Shown in pieces: positions 6,526-15,128 of a stretch of 19,555 bases of DNA. Both the position numbers and the translations under genes were made by a program. The notes under the pieces were generated by a model. The model worked only from the letters and a program-made list of their open reading frames with translations. It did no database searches and had not been told where the DNA came from. Location of the stretch: NCBI GenBank assembly GCA_024279745.1, contig JAJRRE010000202.1, forward strand, positions 1-19,555, written 5' to 3'. Within the stretch, counting starts at the first letter, position 1; every line of letters begins with the position of its first letter. The stretch is from Alphaproteobacteria bacterium (lineage in GTDB: Bacteria; Pseudomonadota; Alphaproteobacteria; Rhizobiales; Hyphomicrobiaceae).

Positions 6526-9500
6526 TCAAGCCTCGAACTCGACCAACAGATCCTTGGCATCGACCATCGATCCGGGCGCGACGAACATTTCTTTTACGAC
6601 GCCGCCGCGTTCGGCATAAATTGACGTTTCCATTTTCATCGCCTCAATGGTCAGCAGCATATCGCCGCTGCGCACTTTTTTGCCCGGCTCGACAGCGACG
6701 GAGGCAATCAGCCCCGGCATTGGCGCGGCGACATGATCGGCATTGCCCTCCTGCGCTTTGGGATGACTTTTGGTTGTGCCGGCAGCAGCCTTGTTGAGCA
6801 CGCGGGCGGTGCGCGGCTGACCGTTGAGCTCGAAGAACACTTTGACCTTGCCGTCGTCGTCCAGTTCACCGAAAGCCTGACAGCGCAGCACCATGGTCTT
6901 GCCAGTCTCCAGCTCAATGCGGATTTCCTCGCCCGGCTTCATGCCGTAGAAAAAGACGTCCGTGTCGAGCACTGCAACCGGGCCGTTATCACGGCGGAAG
7001 GCGGCATAGGTTTTGAACACCTCTGGATACATGAGATAGGAGTTTAGCTCTTCGCTGGAAATCTCCTGCTCGACGGCCTTTTCTACTTCCAGCCTGGCGG
7101 CTTTCAAATCCGTAGCGGGCAGATCAGCGCCGGGCCGCACGGTCAACGGCTTTTCGCCTTTCAGAATTTTCGCCTGCAGCTTAGTCGGAAAGCCCCCGGG
7201 AGGCTGACCGATATCGCCGCGAAATAATGAGATAACCGAATCAGGGAATGAGATATCCTTATCGGGATCTTCAACATCGGCGCGGCTTAGACCGGCAGAG
7301 ACCATGGCCAGCGCCATATCACCAACGACCTTTGACGTCGGCGTGACTTTGACCACATCGCCGAACATTTCATTGACGATGGAATAGGTCGCGGCGACTT
7401 CATGCCAGCGCGCTTCCAGGCCCAATGAGCGCGCCTGCTCTTTCAGATTGGTAAACTGGCCGCCCGGCATTTCATGCAGGTAAACTTCCGACGCGCCAAA
7501 GCGCAGATCGGATTCAAACGCGGCATATTGTTTGCGCACCGCTTCAAAATAGTCTGAGAACTGGCGCACGGTCGCCGGATCAATGCCGGTATCGCGTTTG
7601 CCGCCCTTCAGCGCCTCGATCAGTGATCCCATATTAGGCTGCGAGGTCAGACCCGACAGCGAATCTACGGCCGCATCAAACACATCTACGCCCGCTTCAA
7701 CGGCTGCCAGCACAGTCGCCGCCGAGATCCCCGATGTGTCATGGGTATGCAAATGCAGCGGCAGCCCGGTCTCTTCTTTCAGCGCCTTGATCAACGGTCC
7801 GGCGGCGGCTGGTTTCAATAGCCCCGCCATGTCCTTGATGCAGATCATATGCGCACCGGCGCTCTTTAGCTCGCCCGCCAACTTCACATAATAGTCGAGA
7901 TCATATTTGGCGCGCTTGGGGTCAAGAATATCGCCCGTATAACACAAAGTGCCTTCGAGCAGTTTGCCGTTCTCCAGCACCGCTTCCATGGCGACCTTCA
8001 TGTTCTCAACCCAGTTCAGCGAGTCGAACACGCGAAATACATCCATACCGCTATCAGCGCTCTGGCGCACGAATTCGCGGATTACATTATCTGGATAGCT
8101 GGCATAGCCGACCCCATTGGCGCCGCGAAACAGCATCTGCAGCAGCACATTGGGCATATGTTTGCGCAAAGCACGCAGGCGCTCCCACGGGCATTCTTTT
8201 AAGAAACGCATCGATACATCGAATGTGGCGCCGCCCCAGCATTCCATGGAAAACAGATCGGGGAGTTTATGCGCATAAGCGTCAGCTGCTTGAATCATGT
8301 CATAGGAGCGCATTCTTGTCGCCAGCAAGGATTGATGCGCATCGCGCATTGTGGTGTCGGTGATCAGCGGGCGCTTTTGCTTCAGCACCCATTGCGCGAA
8401 GCCATCGGGGCCGAGCTTATCGAGAAGGTTGCGCGTGCCTTGTTTGGGTGTTTTGCCCGGCTCAAAGGCTGGCGGGATCGGCGCGGCATGGGGCGGCGGC
8501 AAAACACGGCCCTCGACTTCCGGATTGCCGTTAATTGACACGTCGGCGATGAAGTTGAGCAGCCGGGTCGCCCGGTCGCGGCGCTTTTTGAAATCGAATA
8601 GTTCAGGCGTCTGGTCGATAAAGCGCGTGGTATAATCGGCATGTTTAAACTTCGGGTGATTGATCAGATTTTCCACAAACACCAGATTGGTCGCCACGCC
8701 GCGAATACGAAACTCGCGCAAGGCTCTGTCCATCCGCGCAATAGCCTCGCCCGGCGTCGGCGCCCAGGCGGTGACTTTCTCCAGCATCGAATCATAATAG
8801 CGCGTAATCACTGCGCCCGAATAAGCCGTGCCGCCGTCAAGACGAATGCCGAACCCGGTGGCGCCGCGATAGGCGGTGATGCGGCCATAGTCGGGAATGA
8901 AATTAGCTTCCGGATCTTCTGTCGTGATGCGGCATTGCAAGGCATGACCATGCAGCTTGATGTCGCCCTGTTTGGGCACGCCGGTTTCCTTGACCTTGCC
9001 GATATGCCCGCCCGCTGCAATGCGGATCTGCGCCTTGACAATATCAATGCCGGTAACTTCTTCGGTGACCGTATGCTCGACCTGAATGCGCGGATTGACC
9101 TCGATAAAGAAGAACTTGCCGGTGTCCACATCCATCAAGAACTCGGCTGTGCCCGCATTGACATAGTTTGCGGTCTTCGCCAGTGCAATGGCCGAGTTGC
9201 ACAGCTCAGTGCGGGTCTTGTCGGTCAGATAGGGGGCCGGTGCGCGCTCAACGACTTTCTGGTTGCGCCGCTGCACGGTGCAATCGCGCTCAAACAGATG
9301 TACGACAGTGCCATGGCTGTCGCCGAGCAATTGCACTTCCACATGACGGGCGCGCTCAACCAGCTTCTCCAGATAAACTTCGCCATTACCGAACGCTGCT
9401 TCAGCTTCGCGCCGCCCCTCGGTAACTTCTTTTTCAAGCTCCGCTTCGGTGCGGATCACGCGCATCCCGCGTCCGCCGCCGCCCCAGGATGCTTTCAGCA

Positions 9501-9975
9501 TCACCGGAAAGCCGACCTCTTCTGCCGCCTTCTTGATGCTGGCATAGTCTTCCGGCAAAGGGCCACTGGCGGGCATAACCGGGGTGCCGGCCTTTTGCGC
9601 CAGATTGCGCGCCGAGACTTTATTGCCAAGTGCGCGCATGGATGCAGCTGTCGGGCCAATGAAGGTAATGCCCGCGTCCGCGCAGGCTTCAACCAGCTCC
9701 GGGTTTTCCGACAAAAAGCCATAGCCGGGGTGCAGGCAATCGCAGCCGGCCTGTTTGGCCACACGAATGATCTCCTCAATCGACAGATAAGCCTTGATCG
9801 GCCCCAACCCTTTGCCAATCAGATAGCTTTCATCGGCCTTGAAACGATGTAGCGCCAACCGGTCTTCATGGGCGTAAACCGCGACCGTGCGAATGCCCAG
9901 CTCATTGGCCGCGCGCATAACACGAATGGCGATTTCGGAGCGATTGGCCACCAGGATCTTTGAGAACGTCTTCAT
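6526..9975 (-). CDS. pyc: Pyruvate carboxylase
   Basis: Carboxylates pyruvate to oxaloacetate with ATP and bicarbonate, replenishing the TCA cycle; cytoplasmic homotetramer. At 1149 residues it is the usual single-chain length. Domains in order: biotin carboxylase (about 1-460; KILVANRSEIAIRV at the start, the glycine-rich KASWGGGGRGMR ATP-grasp loop, EVNPRIQVEHTVTEEVTG); carboxyltransferase (about 535-810; ITDTTMRDAHQSLLATRMRS, then MECWGGATFDVSMRF); the allosteric/tetramerisation linker; and a biotin carrier domain with EAMKMET, biotinyl Lys about 1114, 35 residues from the end. I take ATG 9975; GTG 9981 in frame is possible, and neither has a strong ribosome site. Its 3' end faces puuD across the hairpin array, and a likely promoter lies about 240 bases upstream. 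Confidence 0.97.
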   Translation of the reverse strand: MKTFSKILVANRSEIAIRVMRAANELGIRTVAVYAHEDRLALHRFKADESYLIGKGLGPIKAYLSIEEIIRVAKQAGCDCLHPGYGFLSENPELVEACADAGITFIGPTAASMRALGNKVSARNLAQKAGTPVMPASGPLPEDYASIKKAAEEVGFPVMLKASWGGGGRGMRVIRTEAELEKEVTEGRREAEAAFGNGEVYLEKLVERARHVEVQLLGDSHGTVVHLFERDCTVQRRNQKVVERAPAPYLTDKTRTELCNSAIALAKTANYVNAGTAEFLMDVDTGKFFFIEVNPRIQVEHTVTEEVTGIDIVKAQIRIAAGGHIGKVKETGVPKQGDIKLHGHALQCRITTEDPEANFIPDYGRITAYRGATGFGIRLDGGTAYSGAVITRYYDSMLEKVTAWAPTPGEAIARMDRALREFRIRGVATNLVFVENLINHPKFKHADYTTRFIDQTPELFDFKKRRDRATRLLNFIADVSINGNPEVEGRVLPPPHAAPIPPAFEPGKTPKQGTRNLLDKLGPDGFAQWVLKQKRPLITDTTMRDAHQSLLATRMRSYDMIQAADAYAHKLPDLFSMECWGGATFDVSMRFLKECPWERLRALRKHMPNVLLQMLFRGANGVGYASYPDNVIREFVRQSADSGMDVFRVFDSLNWVENMKVAMEAVLENGKLLEGTLCYTGDILDPKRAKYDLDYYVKLAGELKSAGAHMICIKDMAGLLKPAAAGPLIKALKEETGLPLHLHTHDTSGISAATVLAAVEAGVDVFDAAVDSLSGLTSQPNMGSLIEALKGGKRDTGIDPATVRQFSDYFEAVRKQYAAFESDLRFGASEVYLHEMPGGQFTNLKEQARSLGLEARWHEVAATYSIVNEMFGDVVKVTPTSKVVGDMALAMVSAGLSRADVEDPDKDISFPDSVISLFRGDIGQPPGGFPTKLQAKILKGEKPLTVRPGADLPATDLKAARLEVEKAVEQEISSEELNSYLMYPEVFKTYAAFRRDNGPVAVLDTDVFFYGMKPGEEIRIELETGKTMVLRCQAFGELDDDGKVKVFFELNGQPRTARVLNKAAAGTTKSHPKAQEGNADHVAAPMPGLIASVAVEPGKKVRSGDMLLTIEAMKMETSIYAERGGVVKEMFVAPGSMVDAKDLLVEFEA

Positions 9976-10207
9976 TGCCACGAGGTTTTAACCCATCTTT
10001 TTGAGTGTTCGCCTTGCCAGGAAAGAAACGCCCCAATCCCATGGAAAGTGGCGGCTTCTGCCAGGCAGATAAAACCATACGAACAAGCTGAAATTTATTG
10101 TGCGCGGCGACTGTGCCTCTTGATTGCGCCGCGCCGTCTTGGTCAAGAGAGGCGTTGGGCGCCGGCAAGCTAAGAGAACTGAAAACCAGTCACCGTCACG
10201 TTTTTGA
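9976..10207 (-). other. Long untranslated leader of pyc with inverted repeats
   Basis: Between the probable pyc promoter and the pyc start are about 230 bases with no credible ORF. They hold two inverted repeats: CTCTTGA (10117-10123) pairing with TCAAGAG (10143-10149) around a 19-base GC-rich loop, and a 13-base palindrome TCTGCC-A-GGCAGA (10057-10069). The ten-mer TTTTTGAGTG (plus strand) occurs twice, at 9998-10007 near the pyc start and at 10201-10210 at the predicted transcript start. I recognise no known riboswitch. The leader call depends on the promoter prediction. Confidence 0.35.
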
Positions 10208-10213
10208 GTGCGC

Positions 10214-10242
10214 ATTATAGGGTTTGCGCCGCAGCCGGGCAA
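10214..10242 (-). promoter_or_regulatory. Sigma70-type promoter reading toward pyc
   Basis: On the minus strand TTGCCC (10242-10237) is followed after exactly 17 bases by a perfect TATAAT (10219-10214). The expected start is near 10207, so the pyc transcript would carry a leader of about 230 bases. It is divergent from the DUF2189 gene starting at 10453. Seen in sequence; activity not shown. Confidence 0.5.
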
Positions 10243-10452
10243 GTTGGTGCATCGCCGCAATGTGATGCGCACATCTTGCCAGGATGCTGGGTCGGGCAGC
10301 TCAAGGTCCAAGCCCCGGCAAAGATCAAATGGGACTGCACAGATTGCCGCACCCCAAACCGCCCGATTTTGTACCGCTTTTCGTTTCGTTCGGCGCGCTG
10401 AAATGCTATGCTAACCCTACACAATTTCACCCCCATTCGCGCTGGAGCTGTC

Positions 10453-11271
10453 ATGACCGTAACAAAAGTGGAATTACCGCAAAACCGGGACATATTGGGA
10501 GGCGGCGCTGAGGGCCTCATCGTTAAAGAGGTTGCCTTTGATGCCCCCTGGAACTGGCTGGCCAAGGGATGGCGTGACTTGTGGGCGATCCCCCACGCCA
10601 GCTTGCTTTATGGCGCGGTATTTGCGCTCACTTCGGGGCTGCTGGTGTTGTGTCTAGTCGAATTTAATCTGGTCTCATTGATGCTGCCATTGTCCGGCGG
10701 CTTTTTGCTGATCGGGCCATTGCTGGCCGTTGGCCTCTACGATGCCAGTCGGCGCCTTGAAACCAACGAGGAAATAACGCTCAAATCCATGATCTTCGCC
10801 GGCGCCCATGCCACGGGACAGATCGGCTTTATGGGTATTGCCCTGATGCTGGTCTTTTTCGCCTGGATGGAAATCGCCTTTTTAATGTTCATGCTGTTTT
10901 TGGGCGCGAACGGCCTGCCGCCGGTTTCAGAATTCATCCCCACCTTGCTGTTCACCGGCCGTGGCCTGGGCCTGTTGGTCATGGGCTCCATCGTCGGCGG
11001 TCTGCTGGCCGTGGCGGTCTTTGCAATTTCGGCTATCTCTGTGCCGCTGATTCTGGTGCGCAAGATCGACGTTGTAACCGCGGCGCTGACCAGTATGCGT
11101 GCCGTGAAACAGAACTTGAAAGCCATGTCCCTGTGGGCTGTGCTCATTGCCGCGCTAATGCTGTTTGGACTGGCCACCTTGTTCCTGGGGCTGGTTGTGG
11201 TGTTTCCGCTGATCGGCCATGCGACCTGGCACGCTTATCGCGATCTGGTTGGCTTTGAGGACGACCAATAG
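10453..11271 (+). CDS. DUF2189 family integral membrane protein
   Basis: A 272-residue polytopic inner-membrane protein of unknown function. It has a ~40-residue soluble N-terminus, then about six hydrophobic segments (roughly 48-70, 76-96, 123-150, 165-197, 225-253 and short neighbours), and ends with PLIGHATWHAYRDLV, the conserved C-terminal motif of DUF2189 proteins. I chose ATG 10453, with GGAG five bases upstream; an in-frame ATG at 10408 would add 15 unconserved residues. It stands alone on the plus strand, divergent from pyc and convergent with the MBL-fold gene, with the 3' ends 65 bases apart. An inverted repeat ATTGAA/TTCAAT with a six-base loop at 11299-11316 lies in that gap, without a T run. 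No function can be assigned from context. Confidence 0.82.
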   Translation: MTVTKVELPQNRDILGGGAEGLIVKEVAFDAPWNWLAKGWRDLWAIPHASLLYGAVFALTSGLLVLCLVEFNLVSLMLPLSGGFLLIGPLLAVGLYDASRRLETNEEITLKSMIFAGAHATGQIGFMGIALMLVFFAWMEIAFLMFMLFLGANGLPPVSEFIPTLLFTGRGLGLLVMGSIVGGLLAVAVFAISAISVPLILVRKIDVVTAALTSMRAVKQNLKAMSLWAVLIAALMLFGLATLFLGLVVVFPLIGHATWHAYRDLVGFEDDQ

Positions 11272-11336
11272 GTGCACATTGGCAGTACTAAACCGAGGAT
11301 TGAACGCCGCTTCAATGAACGGCCGGCTCACATCTG

Positions 11337-12377
11337 TTATTCGGCGCGGCATATCAGGTGTTGCCCGCTTAGGCTCTCACCGCAATCCAGCACGCGGAAT
11401 AGCGCCGGATCGATGTTGTACTTATCCAATGCGGCGCCAAGCGCCTTTGCCGGCGCATCAATTGGCTCGTCGGTAAGCTGGACTGCCGCATGGTGAATGG
11501 CGATGGACTGGGCGCTTTCCAAATCCACATGCGCTTTTACTGCTTCATCCGGGTTCATATGCTGCGCCTTCATGAACCAGCGCGGCTCATAGGCGCCAAT
11601 CGGCAGGAACGATAACAGCGGCGCGCCGTACTCATTTTTAACATCGCGAAAATGCCCGCCATCGCCATAGCCCGTATCACCGGCGAAATATATCGACCCA
11701 AAAGGCGTTTGAATTACGAAGGCCGCCCAGAGCGCCATATTGCGATCTTTCAGCCCGCGCTTGGACCAATGCAGCGCCGGCGTCGCCGTGACTTGCACTT
11801 GGGCGCTCAGCGCGGCCTGCTCACCCCAATCCACTTCGGTTATATCGTGACGCTGGCCGGTCTTGGCGATGATGGCGCCATTACCGAGCGGGGTGATAAT
11901 GCGCGGCGAAAACAGCCGCTCGATCTGCGCCAGCGCTGGCAAATCCATGTGATCGAAATGATTATGACTGAGCAACACAATATCAATTGGCGGTAGTTCC
12001 TTGATCGCCAGCGCCGGTGGGCAGACGCGTTTGGGCCCGGCAAAGGAAAACGGGCTGGCACGGTTTGAGAAAAACGGATCGGTCAGAATATTAAACCCGC
12101 AAATCTGCAACAGGACGGTGGCGTGACCAATAAGAGTTATAGCAAAGTTATCGCCGTCATGACGCGCAATACAGGGCATACAGGTCTTGTGTTTATGGGG
12201 CTGCGGGTCAACCCGCTTCGGCCATTTTTGTTTCTCGCCGGAAAACTGCCAGCGCAACAGATCAGCAATGGAGTTGGCCGGGTTCACACTATTGGGAAGA
12301 AAAAACCGCAGGCCATCGAAATGATCACTCAACGGGCCCTGATAATAGGGGTTGGTCTGTTGTTTTTGTTTGCGCAT
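11337..12377 (-). CDS. MBL-fold metal-dependent hydrolase, UlaG/NAPE-PLD-like
   Basis: A 346-residue metallo-beta-lactamase-fold hydrolase. The metal-binding set is complete: HNHFDHMD (His138, His140, Asp142, His143), His203 in PALHWS, Asp234 in GDTGYGDG, and a terminal His in the 290s (AIHHAAV) or His273 in QHMNPDEA. The GHATVLLQI and TDPFFSNRASP segments, with the MNPDEAV motif, are typical of the UlaG/NAPE-phospholipase D-like branch of bacterial proteins, whose substrates are mostly unknown. There is no signal peptide. ATG 12377 has no Shine-Dalgarno upstream; a possible TTGATT (12413-12408) and TACATG (12390-12385) with a 17-base gap would start the transcript at or next to the ATG. It lies 93 bases downstream of ccoS on the same strand, but nothing links it to oxidase assembly. 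Confidence 0.85.
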   Translation of the reverse strand: MRKQKQQTNPYYQGPLSDHFDGLRFFLPNSVNPANSIADLLRWQFSGEKQKWPKRVDPQPHKHKTCMPCIARHDGDNFAITLIGHATVLLQICGFNILTDPFFSNRASPFSFAGPKRVCPPALAIKELPPIDIVLLSHNHFDHMDLPALAQIERLFSPRIITPLGNGAIIAKTGQRHDITEVDWGEQAALSAQVQVTATPALHWSKRGLKDRNMALWAAFVIQTPFGSIYFAGDTGYGDGGHFRDVKNEYGAPLLSFLPIGAYEPRWFMKAQHMNPDEAVKAHVDLESAQSIAIHHAAVQLTDEPIDAPAKALGAALDKYNIDPALFRVLDCGESLSGQHLICRAE

Positions 12378-12470
12378 TGTTGCGCATGTAGGCTGGCTGG
12401 CCAGTTAAATCAAGGGACCCTCATCCGACCGAGGTAACATTAACGCTTTAACTACCGCTTTATCTTCCTG

Positions 12471-12689
12471 CTAGCGCTCTTTTGGCGCCGCGGTTCTGCT
12501 GCCGGTGCCGTCGCCGCGGCCGGTGCTGCCGGTGCCGGTATTGGGCTCATCGTCATCGTCCTGAATGGCGCGCCAGGCCGCCCCCTCCAGATCGTCATAT
12601 TGCCCACTTTTGAGCGTCCACAAAAAGCCGATCAGGCCCAGGCTACCCAAAACAAGCGCGGCGGGAATCAGCCAGGAAAGTGCGGTCAT
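12471..12689 (-). CDS. ccoS: cbb3-type cytochrome oxidase assembly protein CcoS
   Basis: A small membrane protein (72 residues) needed for heme/copper cofactor insertion into cbb3 oxidase. One transmembrane helix (about 5-25, ALSWLIPAALVLGSLGLIGF) is followed by WTLKSGQYDDLEGAAWRAI, the CcoS signature. The C-terminus is an acidic patch (DDDDE) and a Gly/Thr/Arg low-complexity tail longer than the core needs; the underlying DNA is a GC-rich run of near-repeats. I chose ATG 12689, preceded by AGGA at a good distance, over an in-frame start at 12746 that would add a basic, unconserved 19 residues. It follows ccoI by 84 bases, ending the ccoGHIS cluster. That gap holds a perfect 14-base palindrome at 12733-12746. 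Confidence 0.9.
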   Translation of the reverse strand: MTALSWLIPAALVLGSLGLIGFLWTLKSGQYDDLEGAAWRAIQDDDDEPNTGTGSTGRGDGTGSRTAAPKER

Positions 12690-12732
12690 GTTGGTCCTGC
12701 CTTTTTCAAGTTGCACCGGACGCCGGTATCGA

Positions 12733-12746
12733 TTGGCGCGCGCCAA
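12733..12746. repeat. Perfect 14-base palindrome between ccoI and ccoS
   Basis: TTGGCGCGCGCCAA is fully self-complementary and lies in the 84-base gap between ccoI and ccoS. It could act as an operator or a transcript hairpin; without a following T run it is not an obvious terminator. Similar TTGGCGC palindromic sequence occurs at 4713-4722 and 17299-17305. Confidence 0.6.
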
Positions 12747-12773
12747 CAGCCCGGCCCCAATTTTCTTATAGAT

Positions 12774-15128
12774 CTACAATACCAGTTTCTTACCACGTAA
12801 GCGAATAGCGTTTGCCGTCACGGCGATTGATGAAGCCGACATCGCAATGGCGGCAATCAGCGGCGTTACAATTCCGGCCATGGCCAGCGGTACGAAAATC
12901 GAATTATAACCGGCGGCGATAGCGAAATTCTGCAGCGCCATGCGCTTTGAAGCTTTGGCAACGCGCAAAGTTTCAAGGATCGGCGCCAATTGGCCGCCCT
13001 GGAAAATAACATCGGCGGCGCTTTGGCTGATTTGTGTGGCGCTGGACGGCGACAAAGACGCATGAGCCGCTGCCAAAGCTGGCGCATCGTTAAGTCCGTC
13101 GCCAATCATAACCGCATTATGCCCTTGTGCCGCCAGCGCGTCCAATCGGGTAATTTTGTCCTTGGGTTTTTGCGCGCCGCGCCAGCGCTGTATCCCGGCC
13201 GCGCGCGCCGCTATCTCAGCCGCCGCAATCCGGTCACCCGATAATAACTCGACCTGGTAGCCTGCCTCATATAAAGCGCCAACCACCATTGCGGCATCTG
13301 ATTTGAGCTCGTCTTCAAATGTGAACGCGGTCGGCGCGGCGTCGCCCAGCCGATACCATAACGACGCGCTTTTCGGAGTCGCATTGTTGGATCTTGAACG
13401 ACCACCAGCAAAATCTGCGTCGTCGACACCAACCCACTCGGCAGACCCCAGGCGCTCAAGCGTTTTTCCGTCACCGCGCGTCAACCCGCAGCCGGGAACT
13501 TCCTCTACGTCCTGCGCGGCCTGTGCGTCCTGTGCCGGCGAGACCGCAAGTCCCTGTGCCGCAACCGCCGCAACCAGGGCGCGGGCATAGGGGTGCGAGC
13601 TGAGCGCGCCAAGCGCCGCAGCAGCGGGCAGAACATCCAATATTTGCGGCGTTAGTCCTGTAAGCCTGGGCACACCGCGTGTGAGCGTTCCGGTTTTATC
13701 GAACACAATGACATCGGCCTCAGCCAGCCGCTCCAACGCATCGGGGGCCTTTAGAATAACGCCCTTGTCGAACAGGCGGCTGGCAGCAGTGACCTGCACT
13801 GCCGGGACAGCCAACGCCAACGCGCACGGACAGGTGATAATCAGGACCGCAATGGCACTGGTCAGGGCCGCTTCCCACCCCAGACCGAAAGCCAGCCAGC
13901 CGATGAATGTGATCAGCGCCAGCGCATGAACGGCGGGAGCATAAATGGCGGCGGCGCGGTCGGCCAGCCGCACATAACGCCCGCGTCCCTGCTCGGCAGC
14001 ATCCATCAGACGGGCGATCTCAGCCACCAGTGTTTCTTTATCGGTGGCGCTGGCCTCGATTGTAAGCGGTCCCGACAGATTAAGCGTTCCGGCATATACC
14101 GCGGCGCCTTCATCGAGCACGCGCGGCACGCTCTCACCGGTAATCAGCGCATCATCAATGTCGCTACGGCCGGACACAATGCGCCCGTCCACCGGCACCC
14201 GTTCACCTGCCGCCACCAGCACGCGCATTCCAGGCTCCAGTGTCTTTGCAGAAACGCGCGCCAGCTTACCGTCATCGCCGATCACCGTAGCGGTCAGCGA
14301 CATCATGCCAATCAGATTTTGCGCCGCCCCTTGCGCCCGCCCGCGCATCCGCTGATCCAGATAACGGCCAATCAGCAAGAAGAACAGCAATGTAATCGCC
14401 GCATCAAAATAAACATGGTCGGCGCCGCGAGCGGTCTGATACACGCTCATGGTGGAGGCAAGCACGACACCGAGCGAAATCGGCACATCCATATTGAGAG
14501 TGCGCGCTTTGAGGGCGCTGAGCGCCGAGCGATAAAACGGCTGCCCGGCATAAACAATGGCCGGCAGCGCAATCAAAGCCGACAGCCAATGAAACAGGCT
14601 TTGAATGGGCGCGCTCATATCAGCGCCGCCGGCCCAGACCGAGACCGACAGCAGCATAACGTTCATAGCCGCAAAGCCCGCCACGCCAAGGCGGCGCAAA
14701 AAATCTTTTTCATGATTTTCTTGCTGGTCTGCGTGTCGCTCATCCAGTTCGCCGGCCTTGTAACCGGCAGCGGCCAGGCCTTGAATGATCGCCTCAGCGT
14801 CGATCCGATTTTCATGATACTGCACGCTCGCGCGTTTGGCCGACAAATTAACGCGAGCAGTGCTGACGCCGGGCAGAGCGCGCAAGGCTTTCTCGACTTT
14901 TCGCATACAGCCGCCGCAATTCATGTTCTCGACCGCAAGCGTCAGATCCGCAAGTCGTTGTGGCGGCGGAAATTGGCGTGGCGGCGGGTTTGGGCGCGGC
15001 TCATTTGTGCCTGCCGCCCGATTAGCAACCTGGCCGGAAGCCTGTGCAGCGACCTGGTCAGCAGCCTGATTTAGCGCCCGGTCCAATTGGTGGTCCGCAC
15101 TGCGGTCTATTTCGGCGGTTTCAGCCAT
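12774..15128 (-). CDS. ccoI: Copper P1B-type ATPase CcoI/FixI
   Basis: An inner-membrane copper-transporting ATPase of 784 residues that serves cbb3 oxidase assembly. In order: a ~60-residue Ala/Gln/Pro-rich soluble extension; a heavy-metal-associated domain with Cys71-Gly-Gly-Cys74; eight expected membrane helices; the actuator TGES (330-333); the ion-channel CPC (433-435); phosphorylation site DKTGT (Asp477); the P1B SerPro-type HP dipeptide (512-513); and the hinge GDGLNDAP (676-683). The CPC and HP motifs mark a P1B copper pump; membership of the CcoI branch is inferred from its place between ccoH and ccoS. ATG 15128 has AAGGA seven bases upstream and lies inside the end of ccoH, a 22-base overlap in a different frame, so translation may be coupled. 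Confidence 0.94.
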   Translation of the reverse strand: MAETAEIDRSADHQLDRALNQAADQVAAQASGQVANRAAGTNEPRPNPPPRQFPPPQRLADLTLAVENMNCGGCMRKVEKALRALPGVSTARVNLSAKRASVQYHENRIDAEAIIQGLAAAGYKAGELDERHADQQENHEKDFLRRLGVAGFAAMNVMLLSVSVWAGGADMSAPIQSLFHWLSALIALPAIVYAGQPFYRSALSALKARTLNMDVPISLGVVLASTMSVYQTARGADHVYFDAAITLLFFLLIGRYLDQRMRGRAQGAAQNLIGMMSLTATVIGDDGKLARVSAKTLEPGMRVLVAAGERVPVDGRIVSGRSDIDDALITGESVPRVLDEGAAVYAGTLNLSGPLTIEASATDKETLVAEIARLMDAAEQGRGRYVRLADRAAAIYAPAVHALALITFIGWLAFGLGWEAALTSAIAVLIITCPCALALAVPAVQVTAASRLFDKGVILKAPDALERLAEADVIVFDKTGTLTRGVPRLTGLTPQILDVLPAAAALGALSSHPYARALVAAVAAQGLAVSPAQDAQAAQDVEEVPGCGLTRGDGKTLERLGSAEWVGVDDADFAGGRSRSNNATPKSASLWYRLGDAAPTAFTFEDELKSDAAMVVGALYEAGYQVELLSGDRIAAAEIAARAAGIQRWRGAQKPKDKITRLDALAAQGHNAVMIGDGLNDAPALAAAHASLSPSSATQISQSAADVIFQGGQLAPILETLRVAKASKRMALQNFAIAAGYNSIFVPLAMAGIVTPLIAAIAMSASSIAVTANAIRLRGKKLVL

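Noticed and set aside
8641..9852. 403-codon plus-strand frame opposite pyruvate carboxylase
   Set aside because: Antisense shadow of the biotin carboxylase domain; no recognisable family and no ribosome site support.
10115..10153. FNR/FixK anaerobox upstream of the DUF2189 gene (TTGAT...TCAAG)
   Set aside because: The half sites are separated by about 19 bases rather than the four of TTGAT-N4-ATCAA, so it is only a hairpin-like inverted repeat.
13926..15074. 382-codon plus-strand frame opposite ccoI
   Set aside because: Antisense shadow of the copper ATPase; composition follows the complementary codons.
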